This document shows positions 16,686 to 24,530 of a DNA stretch of 32,143 nt, piece by piece. Position 1 is the first letter of the stretch. Each line of letters begins with the position of its first letter. Below the pieces are notes generated by a model, which was given only the letters and a program-made list of their open reading frames with translations, was not told where the DNA came from and searched no databases. Source of the DNA: WHTF01 sp964482425 (GTDB lineage: Bacteria > Desulfobacterota > Binatia > UBA9968); assembly GCA_964482425.1 (NCBI GenBank), contig CAYZXN010000080.1:1-32143 (forward strand). Direction: 5' to 3'. Position numbers and translations under genes: made by a program.

Positions 16686-19072
16686 AACGGCTCAACCTAG
16701 CGGTATTACTCTGGGGACTTGTGGTCTGTTTACTGGTGACCCATGGCTCCTATCTTTGGATGAGCAAACAAATGGCCGCCGACAGCGATATCCTCGCGCT
16801 CTTGCCTGTGCAAAAGCACGATCCGGTTCTGCAGCGAGCCTTCACACAGATGATTGATGCCGCACAACAGAGAGTGATCGTGTTGTTTGGCGCTGATGAT
16901 TGGGCGCAAGCCGTCCGTGCTGCCGATGCATTCTCTACTGTCGTAGCGAGCCGTGCGGATCTGTTGCGGTCTGACGAAACATCGACCGATCGGATGCAGC
17001 ACGATTGGCTTGAGTTGTTCCAGGCGCATCGACCGGGATTACTCACCCCAACGCAGGAAGCGGCGCTGCATAGGCAGCCCAAACAGTTCTGGGTCGACGC
17101 CGCGTTGAACCGGATCTACGGTCCGTTTGTGGGGCCGAAGCTGGGCGCCTGGCAGGACGATCCATTCGGCTTATTCGGTGAGTGGGTTCAAGCCCGCGCC
17201 CAAGAAACTCCCGTGCGGCCGCGCGAAGGTCGGCTCTATGTCGCAAACGGCGGCCGGCAATATGTGGTTATGCAGTTTACGTTGCAGGTGCCGGCATTTT
17301 CGCTGACAGCACAGAAGAATGTCATTCCATTGATCGATCAAGCTCGCCAAAGCGCGCGTCGCGCTGTGGCGGACGTCGAGATCGTGTCGGCGGGCCTGAT
17401 CTTGTACGCCGCTGCTGCCGGCGCGCAGGCGAGCCGGGAGGTCTCGACCATCGGGATCGGCTCATTGGTTGGCATCGTCGCGTTCACCTGGCTCACCTTT
17501 CGGTCTCTCAAGCCCATTGCGTTGGTTCTGTTGTCGGTTGGCGTCGGTTGTCTCGGCGCCCTATCCGTCTGTTGGCTGCTGTTTGAGCGCATACATTTGC
17601 TGACATTGGTATTCGGCGCCACTTTGGTTGGCGGCGCTCAAGATTATGGAACGTATTTTCTGTGCAATCGATTCGCCGCCCAGAACGGACAACTGGACTC
17701 GTGGCAATTACTGCAGCGCCTGATGCCGGCATTGCTTTTGGCGTTGGTGACCACGGTGATCGGGTATATGGGGCTGGCGCTGACGCCATTTCCCGGGCTG
17801 CGGCAGATGGCGGTATTTTCCGCGGCCGGGTTGATTTTTGCGTGGCTTACGGTGATCTGCTGGTTTCCCGGCCTGGCTCGCAGCGGTACATCGGCAGCCG
17901 GGCGGTTTACCGAGAACTGCGCCGCCGTTCTGGCGCACTGGCCGCTGATACGCCGCACCCCGGCGACGCTTGCGTTTGCTTTGGCATTCACGGTCTTCGC
18001 TGCATGGGGCTTATCACGGCTCCATGTCGACGACGATGTTCGTCTGTTGCAGAATCCTCCCGAGCATCTGCTTGCCGATCAAAGAAAGCTGAGCAGGCTG
18101 CTCGATGCGCCTACCCCCGCGCAGTTCTACCTGGTGCGAGGCGACACGGCCGAGACGGTGCTGCAACGAGAAGAAGAACTCAAGCAGCGCCTCGACCAAT
18201 TCATCGAAAAAGATCGTATCGGCGGCTACCAGGCCATATCGAACTGGGTGCCGTCTTTGCGGAGGCAGGCGGCACGGCGCCAACTGATGGAACAGCAGCT
18301 CCTCTATGACGGGGGGCCGTTGACCGCGCTGGCCGCACAGATCGGCGAAGACGGTAAATGGGTCGGCGCGATCCGTGATCGTTTGCTCGTATCGGGTTTG
18401 CCGCTGACTCCTGGAGAGTTTCTGAAAAGTGGGCGCAGTGAGCCGTGGCGCCATCTTTGGCTCGGACAAGCGGACGGCGTGCACGCGAGCATTGTTGCGT
18501 TGCGCGGGTTGAGCAAGTCCGGTCTATCGGTTCTGCGCGACGGCGCCAAGGGAATTGACGGCGTGCAATGGGTGGACCGGGTGGACGAACTTTCCTCCGT
18601 GCTCGGCGCCTATCGGCAATATATGGCGTGGGTAGTTCTGTTCTCTTATGCCGCCGTTTACGCATTGCTCTACCCGCGCTATCGGAGCACCACCTGGCGC
18701 GTGTTGGCGCCCACCGCCGCGGCGAGTGTGACAACCCTTGCGCTGCTTGGCACTGCCGGAGAAAGCCTGCAGCTCTTTCACGTTCTGGCGCTCATGCTGC
18801 TGCTAGGCATCGGTGTCGATTACGGTATTTTTTTACAAGAGCATCCCGGCCGGCGTGATCTGATCGCGTGGCATGCGGTGGCTCTCTCGGCAGTGAGCAC
18901 CCTGCTGTCGTTTGGCTTGCTCAGCTTGAGCAACACGCCGGCTCTGCAAGCTTTCGGTCTAACTATCACAATCGGAACGGTTACGGTGGTGCTTCTTGGG
19001 CCGTGCTTCGCCGGCGATCCCGCACAACAAAACGACAGCCCTGAGACTCGGCGCTGCGCGGTGGCTCAGTGA
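16682..19072 (+). CDS. MMPL-family membrane exporter (ApeM-like)
   Basis: A 796-residue RND/MMPL transporter with the usual two-fold repeat: a membrane segment at about 5-22, a large periplasmic domain, five segments, a second single segment (about 430), a second periplasmic domain and a final five-segment bundle. The key intramembrane motifs are GGAQDYGTYF (about 316-325) and GIGVDYGIF (about 709-717), containing the Asp-Tyr pair used for proton coupling. It probably lifts the pigment lipid out of the inner membrane. The start is TTG 16682, which overlaps the previous stop in a TTGA arrangement. No other start fits the neighbours. Confidence 0.91.
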   Translation: MKRLNLAVLLWGLVVCLLVTHGSYLWMSKQMAADSDILALLPVQKHDPVLQRAFTQMIDAAQQRVIVLFGADDWAQAVRAADAFSTVVASRADLLRSDETSTDRMQHDWLELFQAHRPGLLTPTQEAALHRQPKQFWVDAALNRIYGPFVGPKLGAWQDDPFGLFGEWVQARAQETPVRPREGRLYVANGGRQYVVMQFTLQVPAFSLTAQKNVIPLIDQARQSARRAVADVEIVSAGLILYAAAAGAQASREVSTIGIGSLVGIVAFTWLTFRSLKPIALVLLSVGVGCLGALSVCWLLFERIHLLTLVFGATLVGGAQDYGTYFLCNRFAAQNGQLDSWQLLQRLMPALLLALVTTVIGYMGLALTPFPGLRQMAVFSAAGLIFAWLTVICWFPGLARSGTSAAGRFTENCAAVLAHWPLIRRTPATLAFALAFTVFAAWGLSRLHVDDDVRLLQNPPEHLLADQRKLSRLLDAPTPAQFYLVRGDTAETVLQREEELKQRLDQFIEKDRIGGYQAISNWVPSLRRQAARRQLMEQQLLYDGGPLTALAAQIGEDGKWVGAIRDRLLVSGLPLTPGEFLKSGRSEPWRHLWLGQADGVHASIVALRGLSKSGLSVLRDGAKGIDGVQWVDRVDELSSVLGAYRQYMAWVVLFSYAAVYALLYPRYRSTTWRVLAPTAAASVTTLALLGTAGESLQLFHVLALMLLLGIGVDYGIFLQEHPGRRDLIAWHAVALSAVSTLLSFGLLSLSNTPALQAFGLTITIGTVTVVLLGPCFAGDPAQQNDSPETRRCAVAQ

Positions 19073-20316
19073 AATTGGACTTTGTCACCAGTGATGTCCT
19101 TGTCGACGTCGTGATCATTGGCGCCGGCCCGGCTGGAGCGGTTGCCGCGGCCTTGTTGCGGCAGCAAGGATGTCAGGTCCTCATCCTGGAGCGCGCTCAG
19201 TTTCCCCGCTTCAGTATTGGCGAAAGCCTGTTGCCGCAAAGCATGGAATTTCTCCAACAGGCGGGTATGCTGCGCGCGGTTGTGGAGGCCGGTTTCCAGT
19301 TCAAAAACGGCGCGGCTTTCGTACGTGGCGAGCAGTACACCGAATTCGATTTCCGCGATAAACACTCAGCAGGCTGGAGCACCACGTATCAAGTGCAGCG
19401 CGCGCGCTTTGACCACTTGCTGGCGCTAGAGGCCGAGCGCCAGGGCGCCGAGGTGCGCTACGGTCATGAAGTCGTCGAAGTTGATGTCGACGGCGCGAGG
19501 CCGCGAGTCTGGGTGAAAGATCCGCAGGACCGGCGGTATCTTGTTGAAGCGTGCTTCATGCTCGATGCCAGCGGCTTCGGCCGCATTTTGCCACGCTTGC
19601 TGAAGCTGGAAAGTCCTTCGGCCTTTCCGAGCCGCGGAGCCATTTTTACGCACATCGAGGATCGCATCGGCCGGTCGATTTTTGACCGCGACAAGATCCG
19701 CATCACGGTTCACCCGCAAAGGGCCGACGTTTGGTATTGGCTGATTCCGTTCTCGGACGGCCGCTGCTCCATTGGCGTCGTCGCCGAAGCGGATTTTATC
19801 GAGCGCTATCGAGGCACCGACATGGAACGTTTGCAGGCGCTGGTCGACCAGGATCCCTCGTCCCGCCGCCTTCTTGCCAATGCCCGTTGGGATACCCCGG
19901 CGCGTCGAATCCTCGGTTATGCCTGCAATGTAAACTCGTTGTGGGGACGGGGTTTTGCTCTGCTCGGCAATGCCGGCGAGTTCCTGGATCCAGTGTTCTC
20001 TTCCGGAGTCACGATTGCGTTTAAGTCGGCGAGCCTGGCGGCGGCGTTGCTGCCGCGACACTTGACCGGAGAAAGTGTGGACTGGCAGGCTGAGTACACC
20101 GCACCGCTAAAAAGAGGCGTCGAAACGTTCCGCGCCTTTGTCGAATCGTGGTACAGCGGCGGATTCCAACGCATCATTTTTCACCCAAACCAGCATACGG
20201 AGATTCGGCGCATGCTTTCAGCGATTCTCGCCGGTTATGCATGGGATGAAAACAATCCATACGTGCGCGAGCCCAAACGGCGTCTGGCAGCCTTGGAGGA
20301 CCTCTGTCAGGGATGA
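19069..20316 (+). CDS. FAD-dependent oxidoreductase with halogenase-like motifs
   Basis: A 415-residue flavoprotein. IIGAGPAGAVAA gives the FAD-binding GxGxxG (18-23). WYWLIP (222-227) matches the W-x-W-x-I-P signature of flavin-dependent halogenases. FLDPVFSSG (305-313) matches the F-x2-P-x2-S-x-G motif described for the same family, and a lysine at 79 (FQFKNGAAF) lies where these enzymes have their catalytic Lys. It may therefore halogenate the aryl head group, as in brominated xanthomonadins. Related cluster flavoproteins without halogenase activity may share parts of these motifs, so a hydroxylase or dehydrogenase role is possible. GTG 19069 overlaps the previous stop by 4 bases. Confidence 0.85.
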   Translation: MKLDFVTSDVLVDVVIIGAGPAGAVAAALLRQQGCQVLILERAQFPRFSIGESLLPQSMEFLQQAGMLRAVVEAGFQFKNGAAFVRGEQYTEFDFRDKHSAGWSTTYQVQRARFDHLLALEAERQGAEVRYGHEVVEVDVDGARPRVWVKDPQDRRYLVEACFMLDASGFGRILPRLLKLESPSAFPSRGAIFTHIEDRIGRSIFDRDKIRITVHPQRADVWYWLIPFSDGRCSIGVVAEADFIERYRGTDMERLQALVDQDPSSRRLLANARWDTPARRILGYACNVNSLWGRGFALLGNAGEFLDPVFSSGVTIAFKSASLAAALLPRHLTGESVDWQAEYTAPLKRGVETFRAFVESWYSGGFQRIIFHPNQHTEIRRMLSAILAGYAWDENNPYVREPKRRLAALEDLCQG

Positions 20317-20861
20317 CGCGCGGTTTGGCGGTCTGGATACTATCCGGTCTTGTGCTTAGCGGGTGCGGCACGCAGCCCTCCAAGCCGGACCGCCTCGGTC
20401 TGAAACTGCCGCCCGCAGCTCTTGGGTCTGCCGTCAGTTTACAGCAGAATCTAAGTTTTGAATGGCAGGGGCATCACGGCGCGTTCGATGCCGTGCTCGA
20501 AGTTGATGCGGAGCGGCTCGAGCTGGTTGGGCTTGCGCTCGGTCAGCGTGTGCTGTCGTTGCGATACGATGGCAATACTCTAAAGTCCTGGCGTCATCCG
20601 ATGTGGCCTGCGCATTTGTGCGATGAGGATGTCATCGAAGATCTTCAACTCACGTTGTGGCCGGTCGAGAGTATCCGTGAAGCTTTACCGGCCGGCTGGC
20701 GCATCGAAGAAAGCGGCTTGCGTCGTGTACTTCTAGCGGGAGATCTACCCATGATCTTGATTGAGTACAGCGGTGCACCGCGCTGGCTCGGCAGAATTGA
20801 ATTGTCCAATCTCCGGTACCGGTACCGTTTGACTATCCGATCGGTTTCCAATGACCCGTGA
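20313..20861 (+). CDS. DUF3261-type outer-membrane lipoprotein (ApeN-like)
   Basis: A 182-residue lipoprotein. The N-terminus MTRGLAVWILSGLVLSGCG ends in the lipobox LSGC, with Cys18 as the lipidated residue. Residue 19 is Gly, not Asp, so Lol transport to the outer membrane is expected. The rest is a beta-rich domain like the small lipoproteins that accompany aryl polyene exporters. It is translationally coupled on both sides by 4-base overlaps, and it is the likely outer-membrane end of the MMPL/LolA-like export route. Confidence 0.83.
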   Translation: MTRGLAVWILSGLVLSGCGTQPSKPDRLGLKLPPAALGSAVSLQQNLSFEWQGHHGAFDAVLEVDAERLELVGLALGQRVLSLRYDGNTLKSWRHPMWPAHLCDEDVIEDLQLTLWPVESIREALPAGWRIEESGLRRVLLAGDLPMILIEYSGAPRWLGRIELSNLRYRYRLTIRSVSNDP

Positions 20862-22048
20862 CGATGATCTATCTTAACCAACTCGGAATTATCTGCGCTT
20901 TGGGCAATGGACCTGACCAGATCATGGCCCGCCTGCTCGATCACTGCGAAAGCGGTGTGACTCTGACGTCCGACTATTCGCCGGGACGCCTGCTGCCGCT
21001 CGGTCGCGTCGATGCACGCACGCCGTTACCGCCGGCGCATCAGCTGCCGCTTGCCTCGCGGAGTCGCAACAACCAGCTCGCCTTGGCCGCGCTGGCGCAG
21101 ATAAGGCCTTCCGTAGAAGCCGCCATCCGGCGCTATGGCCGAAATCGGTTTGGTGTCGTTATCGGCACCAGCACGTCAGGTATCGCCGAAGGCGAAGCGG
21201 CATTGCGCCATTATCGAGCTTACGGAACGCTACCGGAAGAGTTTCACTATGCCCAGCAGGAGCTTGGTTCACCCGCCGCCGTGTTAGCCGACGAGCTCGG
21301 TGTCAGCGGTCCGGCGTATGTTCATTCCACCGCCTGTGCATCGAGCGCCAAGGCGCTGGCGAGCGCGGCCCGTTTGCTTCGCATGGGTGCTTGCGACGCC
21401 GTGCTAAGTGGCGGCGTGGATACTTTATGTGCTTTCACTATAGCCGGTTTCGGGGCGCTCGAATCGGTCAGCGCCACCCTCTGCAATCCGTTGAGCTGTA
21501 ACCGCAATGGCATCAATATCGGGGAAGGTGTTGCTTTGTTCTTGATGAGCCGCGAAGCGGCACCGGTAACGCTGCGCGGATGGGGCGAATCTTCGGATGG
21601 TCATCACATGTCGGCGCCTGATCCGAAGGGACTGGGCGCCCGGTTGGCCATTGAACGCGCGTTAGCACGCGCCGAAATCTCGGCGACGCAGATCGATTAC
21701 GTCAACTTGCATGGCACCGGAACGGTACAGAACGATGCGGTAGAAGCCCGTGTAATCCATGCGCTTTTTAGGCAAGACGTTTGGGTGAGTTCCACCAAAC
21801 CTTTTACCGGCCACGCGCTCGGCGCTGCGGGCGCCATCGAGGCTGCGCTCTGTTGGCTGGTGATGCAGGATGCTAATCCTGCCGGCCGGCTGCCGTCCCA
21901 TCTCTGGGATGGCATGGCCGATCCCGCGCTGCCGGCTCTGAACCTGGTGCAATCCGGCACCCGTCTGGGCCGGCCAGTGCGCTGGGCTTTGAGCAATTCG
22001 TTCGCTTTCGGCGGTGCCAATGCAGCGCTTGTTTTGGCAAGAGAATGA
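20858..22048 (+). CDS. beta-ketoacyl-ACP synthase (ApeO-like)
   Basis: A 396-residue FabF-type ketosynthase with a complete triad: Cys160 (HSTACASSAK), His285 (NLHGTGTVQND) and His319 (FTGHALGAAG). It condenses malonyl units onto the growing polyene. In the characterised system this enzyme pairs with the chain-length factor, encoded here at 8123-8863, 12 kb upstream in the same operon. The start is GTG 20858 (overlapping the previous stop) or ATG 20864, two codons later. Confidence 0.92.
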   Translation: MTMIYLNQLGIICALGNGPDQIMARLLDHCESGVTLTSDYSPGRLLPLGRVDARTPLPPAHQLPLASRSRNNQLALAALAQIRPSVEAAIRRYGRNRFGVVIGTSTSGIAEGEAALRHYRAYGTLPEEFHYAQQELGSPAAVLADELGVSGPAYVHSTACASSAKALASAARLLRMGACDAVLSGGVDTLCAFTIAGFGALESVSATLCNPLSCNRNGINIGEGVALFLMSREAAPVTLRGWGESSDGHHMSAPDPKGLGARLAIERALARAEISATQIDYVNLHGTGTVQNDAVEARVIHALFRQDVWVSSTKPFTGHALGAAGAIEAALCWLVMQDANPAGRLPSHLWDGMADPALPALNLVQSGTRLGRPVRWALSNSFAFGGANAALVLARE

Positions 22049-22049
22049 C

Positions 22050-22505
22050 ATGGCGTTTCCTGACGTTCGCTCGCTGATCCCCCACACAGGATCGATGGTG
22101 TTGCTCGAACGCATCATTGCCGCCGATCGGGAGGGCCTGTGTGCTGAAGTGCGCATTCGGGCGGAGAGTTTGTTTTGCTCTGCCAACGGTGTGGGTGGCT
22201 GGGTCGGCCTCGAGTACATGGCCCAAACGATCGCAGCGTATGCGGGATACAGGGCATTGCTTAGGGGTGAACCGATCAAGCTCGGATTCCTGCTAGGGAC
22301 CAGGCGTTACGAATGCAGCCGGGCGACGTTTGCCGTGGGCAGCCTGCTGCGCGTTCACGTCAAGCGCCTGTTGCAGAGCGAAAATGGCTTGGGCTCGTTT
22401 GAGTGCCATATCGAAGATCAGGAGGGAATGGTGGCGAGCGCTATGGTCACGGTATTTCAGCCTGACGACGCCAGTGATTTTCTCAAAGGAGTTCGCGATG
22501 AATAA
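22050..22505 (+). CDS. hotdog dehydratase (ApeP-like)
   Basis: A 151-residue FabA-like 3-hydroxyacyl-ACP dehydratase. The N-terminal PHTGSMVLLERI resembles the family's PHRxPxLLVDRV, and GLEYMAQTIAAYAGY is the central helix with the conserved Glu. Known aryl polyene systems use a heterodimer of two dehydratases (ApeI and ApeP); the second here is the C-terminal domain of the 10658-12418 fusion. It begins one base after the ketosynthase stop and overlaps the ketoreductase by 8 bases. Confidence 0.88.
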   Translation: MAFPDVRSLIPHTGSMVLLERIIAADREGLCAEVRIRAESLFCSANGVGGWVGLEYMAQTIAAYAGYRALLRGEPIKLGFLLGTRRYECSRATFAVGSLLRVHVKRLLQSENGLGSFECHIEDQEGMVASAMVTVFQPDDASDFLKGVRDE

Positions 22506-23223
22506 AACTGTGTTGGTAACCGGCTCGAGTCGGGGAATCGGAAAAGCCGTCGCTCTGCGGCTTGCGCGCGACGGTTACGACATCGTGGTGCATTACCGGA
22601 GCCGGCGCGAGCAGGCCGAGCGGGTCGCCGAGATGGTGGTCGCTATGGGCCGGCAGGCGCGCGTTCTGCAGTTTGACATTGCCGATCGCGCAACGACCGC
22701 GACAGCATTGAACAACGACATCGACGCGCATGCATGCTACTACGGTGTAGTTTGCAATGCGGGAGTGATTCGCGACGGCGCGTTTCCCGCCATGTCCGGT
22801 GAAAACTGGGACGTCGTACTCAAAACGAACCTTGATGGCTTTTACAATGTGCTCAATCCTTTGATCATGCCGATGGTGCGCCGCCGTACGCCGGGGCGCA
22901 TCGTAACCCTGGCGTCGGTCGCGGGTTTGATTGGCAATCGAGGCCAAGTCAATTACAGCGCCGCTAAGGCCGGCATTATCGGCGCCACCAAGGCCTTGGC
23001 TCTGGAATTGGCAAAGCGCGAGATTACCGTGAACTGCGTCGCGCCCGGTTTGATCGAGACTGAAATGGTCGGCGATGCGCGGTTGGACGATGCGCTCAGA
23101 TTTATTCCCGCACGCCGAATCGGCAAGCCCGACGAAGTGGCAGCCGCCGTGAGTTTCCTGCTCACGGAAGACGCGGCATACATCACCCGCCAGGTGATAT
23201 CGGTTAACGGAGGGCTCATATGA
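22498..23223 (+). CDS. 3-ketoacyl-ACP reductase (ApeQ-like, FabG family)
   Basis: A 241-residue short-chain dehydrogenase. TGSSRGIG (8-15) is the NADPH-binding glycine motif. N111, S140, Y153 and K157 (YSAAK) form the catalytic tetrad. It reduces the beta-keto group of each extension product before dehydration gives a trans double bond. ATG 22498 follows AAAGGAG and overlaps the dehydratase by 8 bases; the longer frame upstream lies inside that gene. Confidence 0.94.
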   Translation: MNKTVLVTGSSRGIGKAVALRLARDGYDIVVHYRSRREQAERVAEMVVAMGRQARVLQFDIADRATTATALNNDIDAHACYYGVVCNAGVIRDGAFPAMSGENWDVVLKTNLDGFYNVLNPLIMPMVRRRTPGRIVTLASVAGLIGNRGQVNYSAAKAGIIGATKALALELAKREITVNCVAPGLIETEMVGDARLDDALRFIPARRIGKPDEVAAAVSFLLTEDAAYITRQVISVNGGLI

Positions 23224-24449
23224 GGCGGCGCGTGGTTGTCACCGGCGCGTCGGGCATCAGTCCCATCGGCAACGATTGGGCAGCCATTGAAAAGCGCTTG
23301 CGGTGTTACCGCAACGCTGTGATGCGAATGACCGATTGGTCGGGTTATGACGGGCTTAATACAGAGCTTGGCGCGCCAGCGGCAGAATTTGCGCTGTCGG
23401 AACGTTACACGACCAAGGCCACCCGAAGCATGGGCCGAGTGGCCCTTATGGCGACGCGCGCCAGCGAGTTGGCCCTCGGCGATGCCGGTCTGTTGAACGA
23501 TCCGCTGCTACGCAGCGGGCAGGTGGGGATCGCCTATGGATCATCGGCCGGCACGCCGAAGGCGATCTGCGACTTCGGCAAAATGATCGATGAGAAGACC
23601 ACAAGGGGCATTAACGCAACCACCTACATCAAAATGATGGGACATACCGCGCCGGTGAATCTCGGCGTATTTCTAGGCGTCACTGGCCGCATCGTGACAA
23701 CGTCCAGTGCTTGCACTTCAGGGAGTCAGGGCATCGGCTATGCCTATGAGACCGTCCGTTCCGGTCTCCAGAGGGCGATGATTGCCGGCGGCGCCGAAGA
23801 ACTGTGCGTTACTGAAGTTGCGGTTTTCGATACGCTGTTCGCCACCAGCGTGCGCAACGATGCCGAAGAGACAACGCCGCGACCTTTCGACGCCGACCGT
23901 GACGGTCTGGTGTTGGGGGAGGGAGCCGGAACTCTGATTTTAGAGGACCTGGATCACGCCCGAGCGCGCGGCGCAAACATCTATGCTGAAGTTGTCGGTT
24001 TCGGCACCAACAGCGATGGCTGTCATGTGACCCAACCCAATGCTGTTACCATGCGGGTTGCCATGGAGTTGGCCCTCGCGGATGCCGGTATTCCGCCATC
24101 GGCCATCGGTTACGTCAACGCTCACGGCACCGGCACCCAGCATGGCGATGTCGCGGAATCGCACGCCACTTACGGAGTTTTCGGCGCAAGGGTGCCGATC
24201 AGCTCGCTGAAAAGCTACATGGGACACACCCTTGGCGCCTGTGGCGCGTTGGAGGCCTGGATCAGCATTGAAATGATGCGCGGCGGGTGGTTCGCGCCGA
24301 CGATCAATCTCGAGCGTATAGATCCGCAGTGCGCCGCTTTGGACTACATTGTCGGAGCGGGCCGCGAGTTTTCCTGCGAGTACGTCATGTCCAACAACTT
24401 CGCGTTTGGCGGCATCAATACGTCATTGATTTTCCGCAACTATGCGTGA
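23220..24449 (+). CDS. beta-ketoacyl-ACP synthase (ApeR-like)
   Basis: A 409-residue FabF-type ketosynthase with Cys165 (SSACTSGSQ), His302 (AHGTGTQHGD) and His336 (SYMGHTLGACG). It differs from the other ketosynthase; in the characterised system a homodimer of this type takes part in early elongation, next to the ketosynthase/chain-length-factor pair. It is the last gene of the operon, coupled to the ketoreductase by ATGA, and faces nadE tail to tail across 81 bases. I see only a short GGGC/GCCC hairpin (about 24493-24503) in that gap, no convincing terminator. Confidence 0.93.
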   Translation: MRRRVVVTGASGISPIGNDWAAIEKRLRCYRNAVMRMTDWSGYDGLNTELGAPAAEFALSERYTTKATRSMGRVALMATRASELALGDAGLLNDPLLRSGQVGIAYGSSAGTPKAICDFGKMIDEKTTRGINATTYIKMMGHTAPVNLGVFLGVTGRIVTTSSACTSGSQGIGYAYETVRSGLQRAMIAGGAEELCVTEVAVFDTLFATSVRNDAEETTPRPFDADRDGLVLGEGAGTLILEDLDHARARGANIYAEVVGFGTNSDGCHVTQPNAVTMRVAMELALADAGIPPSAIGYVNAHGTGTQHGDVAESHATYGVFGARVPISSLKSYMGHTLGACGALEAWISIEMMRGGWFAPTINLERIDPQCAALDYIVGAGREFSCEYVMSNNFAFGGINTSLIFRNYA

Positions 24450-24530
24450 CTGGTGCGATGAAGAGATAAGGGGATCGGTTTAGTTCGGAGTGCTTGGGCA
24501 TGGCCCTCTTGAGAACGACCAATGGGTCAG

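Noticed and set aside
24450..24530. Terminator between the convergent pigment operon and nadE
   Set aside because: Only a 4-bp GGGC/GCCC stem without a T tract is visible, too weak to annotate.
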